Source: Cellvibrio polysaccharolyticus
GTDB taxonomy: Bacteria > Pseudomonadota > Gammaproteobacteria > Pseudomonadales > Cellvibrionaceae
DNA length: 64,000 nt
Assembly (NCBI RefSeq): GCF_015182315.1
Contig: NZ_PRDL01000001.1
Location: forward strand, 2,108,001 to 2,172,000
Direction: 5' to 3'
The position numbers were made by a program, and so were the translations under genes. Shown piece after piece: positions 18,200 through 26,896 of the stretch. The notes beneath the pieces are model-generated. The model made no database searches, had not been told where the DNA came from, and saw only the letters and a program-made list of their open reading frames with translations. How positions within the stretch are numbered: the first letter of the stretch is position 1; each line of letters starts with the position of its first letter.

Positions 18200-18236
18200 A
18201 AAAACGCGCAGCGCTCACATGAGGCTGCGCGTTTTT
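18200..18236 (+). terminator. Rho-independent terminator after trpS
   Basis: AAAAACGCGCAGC (18200-18212) pairs with GCTGCGCGTTTTT (18224-18236) around an 11-nt loop, with a T tail. It marks the left boundary of the CRISPR-Cas locus. Confidence 0.92.
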
Positions 18237-18243
18237 TATGGTG

Positions 18244-18271
18244 TTGATTTTGATGACGGCGCTGGTATGCT
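18244..18271 (+). promoter_or_regulatory. Candidate promoter of the cas operon
   Basis: TTGATT (18244-18249), a 16-bp spacer, and TATGCT (18266-18271) with an extended -10 TGG just before it. The leader to cas1 would be about 120 nt. Other weaker candidates exist, so this is tentative. Confidence 0.4.
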
Positions 18272-18397
18272 TGGAAAACATTGGATTGCACAGGGGTGGA
18301 CAGGTGCATTACTTATCCGGTGTTAATCGGGAGTCAGGTTGCCTTTAAATAGTCGGGCGATTTGTCTTTCCAGACAATACAAAGGATCTGAACAACA

Positions 18398-19381
18398 ATG
18401 GACGATATCGCAGCATCCGATCTTAAAAGCATTCTCCATTCCAAGCGGGCCAATATCTATTACCTGCAACATTGCCGCATTCTTGTAAATGGTGGGCGTG
18501 TTGAATATGTCACTGACGAAGGTAAGCGATCCCTCTATTGGAATATCCCCATCGCAAATACTACCTCGCTGTTGCTGGGTACCGAAACCTCTATTACTCA
18601 GGCTGCCATGAGAGAGCTGGCTAAAGCCGGTGTTTTGGTGGGCTTTTGTGGAGGAGGCGGTACACCGTTATTTACGGCCAACGAAGTCGATTTTGACGTT
18701 GCCTGGTTTTCTCCCCAAAGTGAATACCGTCCTACGGAATATCTGCAAGCCTGGGTTAAGTTCTGGTTCGATGACAATTTGCGCCTGGCTGCCGCGAAAG
18801 CGCTGCAATTGGCGCGGCTATCTCGTCTGAAAACAGAATGGGCAAAACGAGCCCTGACAGACGCCGGCTTCTCGGTGGATTTGGCGCGTCTGGAAAGTTT
18901 GGTGGCAAACAGTGCTATGCGAATTGCAGCGATTCCCGATGTAACTATGTTGCTGACTGAAGAGGCCAGGCTCAGTAAAGCCTTATTTAAATTGGCGGTA
19001 GACACAGTTAGCTACGGCGACTTCACTCGTGCCAAGCGGGGCGCAGGATCAGATCCAGCCAATCGCTTTCTGGATCATGGCAATTATCTGGCTTATGGCC
19101 TGGGTGCTACAGCCACCTGGGTTTTGGGGTTGCCCCATGGCCTGGCCGTGTTGCACGGTAAAACCCGGCGTGGCGGTTTGGTTTTTGATGCGGCTGACTT
19201 GGTGAAAGACGCCGTTATTTTACCGCAAGCATTCTTATCAGCGATGCGTGGCGATGAGGAACAGCAATTTCGACAGAATTGTATTGAAGCCTTAACCCGC
19301 AGTGAATCGCTGGATTTTATGATTGACACGCTAAAGGACATTGCCACCACGACCGCAGCAAAAGTGGGTGCAATCCAATGA
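18398..19381 (+). CDS. cas1: Type I-F CRISPR-associated endonuclease/integrase Cas1
   Basis: 327 residues, the normal size of subtype I-F Cas1. It inserts new spacers into the array together with the Cas2 part of Cas2-3. The N-terminal beta domain (SKRANIYYLQHCRILVNGGRVEYV) leads to the helical catalytic domain. This has LTEEARLSKALFKLA with the first acidic metal ligand, LGLPHGLAVLHGK with the catalytic His, and FDAADLVKDAVILP with the last acidic ligand. AAAGGA lies 11 nt before ATG 18398, slightly far. The stop overlaps the cas2-3 start (ATGA), so the two adaptation genes are translationally coupled. All catalytic residues appear intact. Confidence 0.96.
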   Translation: MDDIAASDLKSILHSKRANIYYLQHCRILVNGGRVEYVTDEGKRSLYWNIPIANTTSLLLGTETSITQAAMRELAKAGVLVGFCGGGGTPLFTANEVDFDVAWFSPQSEYRPTEYLQAWVKFWFDDNLRLAAAKALQLARLSRLKTEWAKRALTDAGFSVDLARLESLVANSAMRIAAIPDVTMLLTEEARLSKALFKLAVDTVSYGDFTRAKRGAGSDPANRFLDHGNYLAYGLGATATWVLGLPHGLAVLHGKTRRGGLVFDAADLVKDAVILPQAFLSAMRGDEEQQFRQNCIEALTRSESLDFMIDTLKDIATTTAAKVGAIQ

Positions 19382-22300
19382 ATGTATTGCTGGTGTCCCA
19401 ATGCAGCAAGCGCGCATTAACCGAAACGCGGCGCATTCTGGATCAGTTTGCCGAACGGCGCGGCGATCGCACCTGGCAAACAGCCATCACCACAGATGGT
19501 TTGAATACATTGCGGAAATTATTGCGCAAAACCGCACGAAAAAACACCGCCGTTGCCTGCCACTGGATTCGCGGAAAAGACTACAGCGAGCTTATGTGGG
19601 TTGTAGGAGATGCCCGCCAATTTAATACCCAGGGTGCCGTACCCACCAACACCACCGAAAGAAACGTGCTGCGCGCGGGTGATGAAAATAATTGGCATAC
19701 ATTGGAAGCCATTAAATTATTTTCGCAATTGGCAGCCTTGCTGCACGATCTGGGCAAAGCCAGTATTGCCTTTCAGGAGCGGTTAGCGGGGCAGCGGCGG
19801 GAAAAAAATCTCTATCGACACGAATGGGTATCGCTGCGGTTGTTTCAGGCGTTCGTGGGATCAGATGATGACAACGTCTGGCTAACGCGTCTCACAGAGT
19901 CGGAGACTTTTAACGAGCAGGATTGGCTTGCTCCGGAGCGCTACCAGTGCGATGGCATCAACGCCGCCAACTCAAACCCTTTTACTGCCTTGCCGCCCCT
20001 GGCAAAAGTTATTGGCTGGTTAGTCGTTACTCATCATCGTTTGCCGGTGGTGCCGGTAATGGAAAATGGGGTTCAACGATGGCTGGGCGCGCGGGCGGAT
20101 GAGTTCTCCCGGAGCTATTTGGAGAATCCTTTAAACAATATCGACCACCGCTGGAACGAAGTATTTCGCCCTGCGGAACTGGCTGAATGCAGAGCTTATT
20201 GGCAGTTTGCCAGCAGGCTGCCGGTGATGCATAAAACCTGGCAAAAACAAGCGGCCCGGTTAGCCAAACGCCTGCTGGAGTTACAGCGACTGAATACAGG
20301 CGAATGGCTGGATAACCCCTATGTTATGCACCTGTCACGCCTCTGTCTTATGCTATCCGATCACCACTATTCTGGCCTGGTGTTCGCGCAAGATGGCAAA
20401 CCTGTTAGCGAGCGGCACGGCTTTTTGGTAAGCGATGACAAACTGTTTGCCAATACAACTTCGCAGAGTCGCCGCAATCAAACATTAACCGAGCATTTGC
20501 TGGGCGTGGCTAACGGCGCAGGCGCCATTGCACATGCGCTGCCCGGGTTTGAAAATTTCCTGCCTCGTCTGGCAAACCACCGGGGGCTACGTAAACGCAG
20601 CGGTAACTCCCGCTTTGCCTGGCAGGATAAAGCCTTCGATAAAGCAATAACCATGCGTGAGCGAGCGCGAGAGCAAGGGGCTTTTATCATTAATATGGCC
20701 TCTACCGGTTGTGGCAAAACCCTGGCGAATGCTCGCATCCTTTATGCGTTATCAGAACCTCAGTTAGGGATGCGCGCTACCTATGCATTAGGTTTACGCA
20801 CACTCACATTGCAAACCGGCCGCAGCTATCGCAACGATTTGCATTTGGATGAAGACGAGCTGGCTATTTTAGTCGGCGGTTCAGCCAACCGAACGTTGTT
20901 TGAATATTATGAAGCGCAGGCGGAGCAAACCGGATCAGCTTCTATTCAGTCACTGATCGAAGAAGACAGCCATGTGCTTTATGAAGGTAATAGTGCTGAC
21001 CATCCGTTGCTCTCCCGCGCTTTGGCGAATGCCGATATTCGTAAACTCATTTCTGCACCCATGCTGGTATGTACGGTTGATCATCTGGTGCCCGCTACAG
21101 AGTCGCAGCGTGCCGGGCGACAAATTGCCCCGATGTTACGCCTGATGAGCAGCGATTTAATTCTCGATGAGCTGGATGATTATGACCTGAATGATTTGCC
21201 CGCACTCACTCGGCTGGTGCACTGGGCAGGGCTGCTGGGTGCTCGAATTGTATTGTCATCGGCAACCCTGCCACCGGCGTTGCTGCAAGGTATGTTTATG
21301 GCTTATCGCGCAGGTCGGCAGCAGTATGCAAAAAACCGTACCGGCAGCGGAGGTGCTGCACCGGAAGTATTGGATGTTCCCTGTTTGTGGGTTGATGAAT
21401 TTAACGCTCAGGAGACAAGTGTCGCCGAGCCTGACAGTTTTGCCGAACAGCACGAAAAATTTGTAGCGCGGCGGGTGCGTGAGTTATCGCAGGCCGAGCC
21501 GTTGCGACGGGCAGAAATACTCCCTCTCGCGATTCAAAGCCGGCAGCGTGAGCAGGTTTATGTCGAATTCGCCAGGGTCATTCGTGAAGGTTGTCTGCGC
21601 TTGCACCGCGCCCATGCCGAGGCTGACCCGATAACCGGCAAACAGGTGAGTTTTGGCATTGTTCGCATGGCCAATATCGAACCGCTAATAGCCGTGGCAA
21701 AAGCGCTCTATAGCGTAAGCGCGCCGGAAAATACCCGGATTCATTTGTGTGTGTATCACTCGCGCTTTCCACTGGTGCAGCGTTCGGCTATCGAAAACCT
21801 TCTGGATAACACTTTTAATCGCCGGGACGATAAAGGTGAGGCGGTTTACCAACAGCCGGAAATACGCCAGCTGTTGGATAGTACACCTGAGCAACACCAT
21901 ATTTTTATGGTGCTCGCATCGCCGGTTTGTGAGGTAGGGCGCGATTGGGATGCTGATTGGGCGCTCGCCGAGCCTTCGTCCATGCGCTCGTTGATTCAAT
22001 TGGCTGGCCGTGTGCAACGCCACCGCCGCAAGGCACCTATCGAACCCAATATGCTGTTGCTGGATGCCCCCGTTAATTACTTTTTACTGCGCAACGAGGG
22101 TAAACCGGTTTACCGCCAACCGGGTTTTGAAAAAGGTGCGCCCGGCGGTGATTTTTATCTGAACAGCCACTGGTTGCATGAGCTATTACAAGCAGATGAC
22201 TACCAGGTTCTGAGCGCTATTCCGCGCGTATTGCCAAGGCCGGAGAGTGCGAGAAATCCAAAAGGTAACCTGGTAGATTTGGAGCACGCTCGCATGACAA

Positions 22301-22782
22301 TCAGCATGCTCCCACGCCCTGTGCAGGCTGCAACATCACGCCGTCGCACGTCGTTGTTCCGGCTGGAGCAAGACGAAGCCGCACCCGCCTGGCAATATCC
22401 CCGGTCAATGCTCACAGCCGCTTTGTCACAACAACAACCTTTCCGCGATTCAGCAGCAACCCGAACGGACACGCTGGTATTTAAACCTGACGACGATGAA
22501 GAGCGGCTTTTGCTTTATCGCGTAGAGGATGATCCTTCTGCGCGTGGCCAAAAACTTTACGCATTGGTTGATGCAAGCAAGCGCCACCATCTGCCTCTGG
22601 AACCCGCTCAAGGCATAAGTCCCTGGGCGGATTTTGACTTGATGGCACTGTTAGAAACTCATGCAGAAGTATTGGATATTTCTTTAGACAGTTGCGCGCA
22701 AAAAATGGCAACGGTAGAGGTTTTACAGAGTGATCAGGGCTGGTACTGGCATCCCTGGTTGGGGTTCGGTAAAAAACATTAG
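19378..22782 (+). CDS. cas3: Type I-F Cas2-Cas3 fusion (adaptation subunit, HD nuclease and helicase)
   Basis: 1134 residues. The N-terminal Cas2 domain (1-95, MNVLLVSQCSKRALTETRRI) is fused to Cas3, as is specific to subtype I-F. The HD nuclease has LAALLHDLGKASIAFQ (about 120) and HH at VTHHRLPVV. The superfamily 2 helicase has Walker A (ASTGCGKTLANAR), a DEAD-type box (LILDELDDYD), motif III (LSSATLP) and motif VI (QLAGRVQRHRR). It unwinds and degrades DNA marked by the Csy complex and joins Cas1 for spacer acquisition. No catalytic loss is visible. It overlaps cas1 by 4 nt and is followed by a 72-nt gap before csy1 that holds a mini-ORF. Confidence 0.96.
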   Translation: MNVLLVSQCSKRALTETRRILDQFAERRGDRTWQTAITTDGLNTLRKLLRKTARKNTAVACHWIRGKDYSELMWVVGDARQFNTQGAVPTNTTERNVLRAGDENNWHTLEAIKLFSQLAALLHDLGKASIAFQERLAGQRREKNLYRHEWVSLRLFQAFVGSDDDNVWLTRLTESETFNEQDWLAPERYQCDGINAANSNPFTALPPLAKVIGWLVVTHHRLPVVPVMENGVQRWLGARADEFSRSYLENPLNNIDHRWNEVFRPAELAECRAYWQFASRLPVMHKTWQKQAARLAKRLLELQRLNTGEWLDNPYVMHLSRLCLMLSDHHYSGLVFAQDGKPVSERHGFLVSDDKLFANTTSQSRRNQTLTEHLLGVANGAGAIAHALPGFENFLPRLANHRGLRKRSGNSRFAWQDKAFDKAITMRERAREQGAFIINMASTGCGKTLANARILYALSEPQLGMRATYALGLRTLTLQTGRSYRNDLHLDEDELAILVGGSANRTLFEYYEAQAEQTGSASIQSLIEEDSHVLYEGNSADHPLLSRALANADIRKLISAPMLVCTVDHLVPATESQRAGRQIAPMLRLMSSDLILDELDDYDLNDLPALTRLVHWAGLLGARIVLSSATLPPALLQGMFMAYRAGRQQYAKNRTGSGGAAPEVLDVPCLWVDEFNAQETSVAEPDSFAEQHEKFVARRVRELSQAEPLRRAEILPLAIQSRQREQVYVEFARVIREGCLRLHRAHAEADPITGKQVSFGIVRMANIEPLIAVAKALYSVSAPENTRIHLCVYHSRFPLVQRSAIENLLDNTFNRRDDKGEAVYQQPEIRQLLDSTPEQHHIFMVLASPVCEVGRDWDADWALAEPSSMRSLIQLAGRVQRHRRKAPIEPNMLLLDAPVNYFLLRNEGKPVYRQPGFEKGAPGGDFYLNSHWLHELLQADDYQVLSAIPRVLPRPESARNPKGNLVDLEHARMTISMLPRPVQAATSRRRTSLFRLEQDEAAPAWQYPRSMLTAALSQQQPFRDSAATRTDTLVFKPDDDEERLLLYRVEDDPSARGQKLYALVDASKRHHLPLEPAQGISPWADFDLMALLETHAEVLDISLDSCAQKMATVEVLQSDQGWYWHPWLGFGKKH

Positions 22783-22804
22783 CAACGAACAAGGAGAGCA
22801 GTTG

Positions 22805-22858
22805 ATGATAAAGCGATGTAGTAACCATAAAAGCAATAACAGGAGGGATTCAACATGA
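22805..22858 (+). CDS. Possible 17-residue leader peptide coupled to csy1
   Basis: In the 72-nt gap between cas2-3 and csy1, AAGGAGAG (22791-22798) is followed at good spacing by ATG 22805 and 17 codons (MIKRCSNHKSNNRRDST). Its stop, TGA at 22856-22858, overlaps the csy1 ATG in the ATGA form. Codons 13 and 14 are tandem AGG, rare arginine codons in many gammaproteobacteria, and they are also the Shine-Dalgarno of csy1. The peptide is basic with no known family. It may be a translated coupling element or only chance; comparison with related genomes is needed. Confidence 0.35.
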   Translation: MIKRCSNHKSNNRRDST

Positions 22859-24195
22859 CAGTATTAACGGAAAGAGCGAAACAATTTCGCTCGGCTATTG
22901 CTGCATTTATCGAAGAAAGGCGGGATGCCAAGCTGAAGGGTAATGACAGCGATAACGAAGCCGCTGTTAAATATGAATATGCCATTTGGTTGGCTGATGC
23001 CGCACGGCGGGTGAGTCAAATTCAGGCCGTTACCCATGTGCTCAAGGCGACCCACCCGGATGCCCGGGGAAGCAGTTTACATGTGGTGCCTGCTACATTG
23101 CCGCCACATGCTGAAATTGGTAGCCATTTACTGGGTGATTTTTTTGCAGAAGATGTTGTCGGTAATGCGGCAGCGCTTGATGTCTTTAAATTTCTCAAAA
23201 CAGAAGTTGAGGGCAAGCGGCTACTGGAGTGGATGCAAGCTGCCGATGCTGATTTGCAACAGGCTTTATCGGATGATACTGAAACAGCCAAAGTCTGGAT
23301 GCAGGCTTTTAGCAATTTGGTAAGAGAAGAAAATACCTTTTCTTCTCATGAAATGGCCAAGCAAGTTTACTGGCTGACAGGCGAAGAGCCAGCTGATGAT
23401 GGCGAGTACCACCTGTTACAACCGATGTTCTCCAGTGCATTGGCTCATGTGGTGCATGCTGATATTCAGGATGTGCGCTTCGGTGAAGCCAATAAAATTG
23501 CCCGTCAGGCGCGCCGCGTTAAAGCCCCGCACGATACGATCTATCGAAATTATCGAGATTTAGCGGTTCGCAAACTGGGTGGTACCAAGCCGCAAAATAT
23601 CTCCCAGCTGAATAGCGAACGAGGCGGTGTGAATTATCTGCTGGCCTCGCTGCCTCCTCATTGGACTGATAACAAGCGCATCAAAATTTTGTATGTGGAT
23701 TCTGTGCTGAGCGCTTTCCGCTGGTTTGACGAAGTGCCGGATTTACTCAAAGCTCTGGCCGAACTGTTGTTATCCGACCCCGATAAAATCAAAGAAACCC
23801 GCGAAAAACGTGAAGCACTGGAGCAGGGGTTGGGACAGCAGCTTGCTTTGTTTGGGCAAAGCATTGGTCTGAGCCAGGAGCCTGGCTGGACGCGCAACCC
23901 CGCCTGCCAATTACCGCAATGTGAAAAACTCTGGCTGGATCCGGAACGTATCCAATTGCCTGTTCGAGAAAGTCATCTAACTGACGATGAGGCGTTTAAC
24001 TCCGCCTACACCTGGGGCGATTGGCCAGACGAGGTGGCCAGCTGCTTTGCCAATTGGTTAAACGAATATCTGCGCAATAAGGGCCTGGTTGCAGTGGGTG
24101 ATGTTGAGTACAAGCACTGGGCGAAACAGGCTGTAGTAGATGGCGTGAATTGGCCAGTTGTCCGGCAACGCCGTGCGACAGGAGGTGGGCGATGA
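22855..24195 (+). CDS. csy1: Type I-F Csy1 (Cas8f), large subunit of the Csy surveillance complex
   Basis: 446 residues, normal for Cas8f. It caps the 5' end of the crRNA together with Csy2 and recognises the PAM. No simple motif exists, but position in the operon, length and the opening (MTVLTERAKQFRSAIAAFIEERRDAKLKG) agree with the family, as does a C-terminal helical bundle region around QLPQCEKLWLDP. A strong AGGAGG lies 8 nt before ATG 22855. The stop codon overlaps the csy2 start (ATGA). It is expected to bind Csy2 as a heterodimer. Confidence 0.92.
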   Translation: MTVLTERAKQFRSAIAAFIEERRDAKLKGNDSDNEAAVKYEYAIWLADAARRVSQIQAVTHVLKATHPDARGSSLHVVPATLPPHAEIGSHLLGDFFAEDVVGNAAALDVFKFLKTEVEGKRLLEWMQAADADLQQALSDDTETAKVWMQAFSNLVREENTFSSHEMAKQVYWLTGEEPADDGEYHLLQPMFSSALAHVVHADIQDVRFGEANKIARQARRVKAPHDTIYRNYRDLAVRKLGGTKPQNISQLNSERGGVNYLLASLPPHWTDNKRIKILYVDSVLSAFRWFDEVPDLLKALAELLLSDPDKIKETREKREALEQGLGQQLALFGQSIGLSQEPGWTRNPACQLPQCEKLWLDPERIQLPVRESHLTDDEAFNSAYTWGDWPDEVASCFANWLNEYLRNKGLVAVGDVEYKHWAKQAVVDGVNWPVVRQRRATGGGR

Positions 24196-25160
24196 ATTGC
24201 ACTTCCGGATCACATTTGTTGGTGTTTCCAAGGTTGCGTGTGCAAAACGCTAACGCTATTTCCAGCCCATTAACCCATGGCTTCCCATCAATGACGGCTT
24301 TTTTAGGTGTGATGTGGGCATTGGAGCGCAAGCTGCAACAGGCAGGGCTGGATTTACCGATGAACGCTATAGGTGTGGTATGTCACGACCATCAGGAGCA
24401 GGTGACAGAAGGAGGTTTTGTAAAAACCTTTCGTCTCACCCGCAACCCGGTAGACAAGGCAGGCAAAACAGCAGCCATTGTTGAGGAGGGTCGCATCCAT
24501 TTGGAAGTTAGCCTGGTGATCTCTATCAATACGGAGAGTTGGCGCGAGGAATATCTGGTTCAGGTAGCCGAAACACTGGCATCCATGCGCATAGCGGGCG
24601 GCACGATTCATCCGCAAGCAAAATCCTGGTTACACCGTTATCAGCCAAAGGTTGTTGATTTGTCGGGCGATGAGGCCAGCAGGTTAAAAAAATTCCGCGA
24701 ACTGAGCCGTAGCCTGTTGCCAGGTTTCACGCTGGTTGCCCGGGATGACTTGCTCGATAAACGTTTATCTCAATTACAAACCGAAAATCCGAATGCCACT
24801 CGCCTTGATGCCTGGTTATCGCTGTCGCGTGTTGATTGGCATTATCAGGCGGATGCAGAAAACGGCAAAGGCAAATGGCAGCCCAATCACACCAGCCCGG
24901 GTTGGATAGTGCCGATTCCTGTTGGCTATGGTGCGTTGGGTGAGGTTCACGAACCGGGCACTGTTGCCAATGCCCGTGACAACACCACGCCATTTCGTTT
25001 TGTAGAGAGTCTTTATTCAGTTGGCCAATGGCTATCTCCTCATAGGCTGCATGCTGCAGAGCAACTGCTTTGGTATGCCGATAGCCAACCGGAAAATGGC
25101 ATCTACCGTTGCCGTAACGATTACGAAAATTCCCTGACAAGTACGCAAAACTCTTTTTAA
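24192..25160 (+). CDS. csy2: Type I-F Csy2 (Cas5f)
   Basis: 322 residues. Csy2 is the Cas5-like RAMP protein that holds the crRNA 5' handle with Csy1. The start LLVFPRLRVQNANAISSPLTHGFPSMTAF is typical: an RRM-like beta strand followed by the conserved NANAISSPLTxGFP segment. ATG 24192 has GGAGG 6 nt upstream and overlaps the csy1 stop by 4 nt; an earlier in-frame start at 24150 lies inside csy1 and is not preferred. csy3 follows 16 nt later. Confidence 0.93.
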   Translation: MNCTSGSHLLVFPRLRVQNANAISSPLTHGFPSMTAFLGVMWALERKLQQAGLDLPMNAIGVVCHDHQEQVTEGGFVKTFRLTRNPVDKAGKTAAIVEEGRIHLEVSLVISINTESWREEYLVQVAETLASMRIAGGTIHPQAKSWLHRYQPKVVDLSGDEASRLKKFRELSRSLLPGFTLVARDDLLDKRLSQLQTENPNATRLDAWLSLSRVDWHYQADAENGKGKWQPNHTSPGWIVPIPVGYGALGEVHEPGTVANARDNTTPFRFVESLYSVGQWLSPHRLHAAEQLLWYADSQPENGIYRCRNDYENSLTSTQNSF

Positions 25161-25176
25161 ATTAAGGAAAATTACC

Positions 25177-26199
25177 ATGGCTAATGAATTGAAAACTGCT
25201 TCTGTATTGGCTTTTGAACGCAAACTGGATGTATCTGATGCGCTACTTTTTTCCGGTGGCTGGGATACACGTGAAAGCAGCAACTGGCAGCCGGTTGTTA
25301 TTCGCGAAAAATCCGTGCGCGGCACCATTTCCAACCGGTTGAAAACCAAAGATCAGGATCCTGCGAAACTGGATGCGGCCATAGAAAACCCCAACCTGCA
25401 AACAGTTGATGTCGCAACCTTACCGGCAGACGCGGATACTTTAAAAGTGCAATTCACTGTGCGGGTGCTTAATGGCGTTGGTGAGCCTTCTGCCTGCAAC
25501 GAAGCGGCTTACCGCGAAAAACTCCTGGCGACAGTAAAACACTATGTACAAAATGTCGGCCTGGGAGAGCTGGCAAAGCGCTATGCCGCCAACCTGGCGA
25601 ATGGTCGCTTTTTGTGGCGCAACCGTATCGGTGCGGAGCAGGTCGAAGTACATGTGGCGCGCTTGCAAGCGGGTAAAGCGGAATCTGCCTGGACGTTTAA
25701 TGCCTTATCCCATTCTTTACGCGAGCTCGCCGCACCTGTAGCCGAAGCGGATAATCTTCAAGCCCTTGCCAGTCTTGTGGAAGCGGGGTTATCGGGTGCG
25801 GGACATGTTTTGTTGCAAGTAACGGCTTTTGTCCGTGTCGGCGCAGGGCAAGAAGTGTTTCCATCACAAGAGTTGATTCTGGATAAAGGCAGCAGCAAAA
25901 AAAGTAAAACGCTGTACCACGTTTCCGACATCGCAGCCATCCACTCGCAAAAAATTGGCAACGCACTGCGCACTATTGACACCTGGTATCCGGAGTCATC
26001 TGAAAACGGCCCTATTGCCATAGAACCCTACGGCTCGGTAACCACACAGGGTAGGGCATATCGTCAGCCAAAAGAAAAAACGGATTTTTACAACTTGCTC
26101 GACGGTTGGGTATTAAAAGATAAAGTGCCTGATGTTGAACAACAGCACTTTGTCATCGCCACCTTGATTCGGGGTGGTGTATTTGGTGATGCGGGGTAA
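25177..26199 (+). CDS. csy3: Type I-F Csy3 (Cas7f), backbone subunit
   Basis: 340 residues, typical of Cas7f. Six copies form the crRNA-binding filament of the Csy complex. The opening (NELKTASVLAFERKLDVSDALLFSG) and RFLWRNRIGAEQVEVHV with its basic residues fit the family. AAGGA lies about 9 nt before ATG 25177. cas6f begins 5 nt after its stop. As the most abundant subunit it would be expected to have strong translation signals. Confidence 0.94.
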   Translation: MANELKTASVLAFERKLDVSDALLFSGGWDTRESSNWQPVVIREKSVRGTISNRLKTKDQDPAKLDAAIENPNLQTVDVATLPADADTLKVQFTVRVLNGVGEPSACNEAAYREKLLATVKHYVQNVGLGELAKRYAANLANGRFLWRNRIGAEQVEVHVARLQAGKAESAWTFNALSHSLRELAAPVAEADNLQALASLVEAGLSGAGHVLLQVTAFVRVGAGQEVFPSQELILDKGSSKKSKTLYHVSDIAAIHSQKIGNALRTIDTWYPESSENGPIAIEPYGSVTTQGRAYRQPKEKTDFYNLLDGWVLKDKVPDVEQQHFVIATLIRGGVFGDAG

Positions 26200-26203
26200 G
26201 GTC

Positions 26204-26767
26204 ATGACAAGTCACTACATCGACCTTCGGGTAGTGCCAGACCCGGAAACCGGCGCACCACAATTACTGGGCATTTTATTCGGCAAGTTGCACCAGGCAT
26301 TGGTGCAACTGCGGATAGACAACATAGGGGCAAGTTTTCCCGGGTACAGCAACAATCCGCGGGGGCTTGGAAACCTGCTGCGTTTGCACGGTAGCGAAAC
26401 AGACTTGAAAAGTCTGTTGCAGCAAGACTGGCTCAAAGGTATTCGTGACCATGTACGCATGACGGAGATTACACCGGTACCGCAAAGCGCCAGGCATTGT
26501 GTAGTAACGCGCAGGCAATTTAAAACCAGCGCTGATCGCCTGCGCCGCCGTCGCATGAAACGTCATGGAGAAACTGCAGAGCAAGCCGCACTAGCCATCC
26601 CTGGCACCGTGGAGCGAAAGCCGGATCTGCCCTATCTGAACTTGAACAGCGCAAGCACCAGCCAAACATTTTGTTTGTTTATTGAACAAAAAATTAAGCC
26701 GGAACCGGCGCCGGGCAAGTTCAACAGTTACGGATTAAGCCAAAACGTCACGGTTCCAATGTTTTAA
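26204..26767 (+). CDS. cas6f: Type I-F crRNA endonuclease Cas6f (Csy4)
   Basis: 187 residues, the same as the Pseudomonas aeruginosa enzyme. MTSHYIDLRVVPDP opens the ferredoxin-like domain. FGKLHQAL holds His30, matching the catalytic His29 of P. aeruginosa Csy4. The arginine-rich helix (RLRRRRMKRH, about 109-118) would grip the repeat hairpin, and SASTSQTF holds the candidate catalytic serine. It cuts pre-crRNA just after the 5-bp stem of each repeat and stays bound. ATG 26204 is chosen because homology begins there; an earlier GTG at 26174 lies inside csy3. A terminator follows. Confidence 0.96.
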   Translation: MTSHYIDLRVVPDPETGAPQLLGILFGKLHQALVQLRIDNIGASFPGYSNNPRGLGNLLRLHGSETDLKSLLQQDWLKGIRDHVRMTEITPVPQSARHCVVTRRQFKTSADRLRRRRMKRHGETAEQAALAIPGTVERKPDLPYLNLNSASTSQTFCLFIEQKIKPEPAPGKFNSYGLSQNVTVPMF

Positions 26768-26800
26768 CCCTTTTTTAAGGCAAATTATTACGCCCTTAAA

Positions 26801-26813
26801 AATCAACAACTTA
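26801..26813 (+). promoter_or_regulatory. Distal IHF-type site in the CRISPR leader
   Basis: AATCAACAACTTA matches the IHF consensus WATCAANNNNTTR at every defined position. Its right edge is 83 bp from the first repeat. IHF bending of the leader is known to guide integration in types I-E and I-F. Confidence 0.6.
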
Positions 26814-26850
26814 GCCGGACTCCCTAAAAAAGGGACTATCCGGCTTTTTT
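26813..26850 (+). terminator. Rho-independent terminator of the cas operon
   Basis: AGCCGGA (26813-26819) pairs with TCCGGCT (26839-26845), with an inner CCCT/AGGG stem, then six T. It separates cas mRNA from pre-crRNA. Confidence 0.88.
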
Positions 26851-26878
26851 GCTGAATGCTCTTTAACAATCATATACT
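26849..26878 (+). promoter_or_regulatory. Candidate promoter of the CRISPR array
   Basis: TTGCTG (26849-26854), an 18-bp spacer and TATACT (26873-26878). Transcription would start about 12 nt before the first repeat. The -10 is good and the -35 weak. It overlaps the proximal IHF-type site. Confidence 0.45.
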
Positions 26879-26880
26879 TA
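26868..26880 (+). promoter_or_regulatory. Proximal IHF-type site in the CRISPR leader
   Basis: AATCATATACTTA matches WATCAANNNNTTR with one mismatch at the sixth position. It ends 16 bp before the first repeat, where IHF binds in known leaders. Confidence 0.5.
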
Positions 26881-26896
26881 CCTGAGATACACTCTA

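Noticed and set aside
18398..26767. Type I-F3 transposon-associated (CAST) system
   Set aside because: cas1 and cas2-3 are present and intact, csy1 and csy2 are separate genes, and there is no tniQ or Tn7-like transposase. It is an ordinary defensive I-F1 system.
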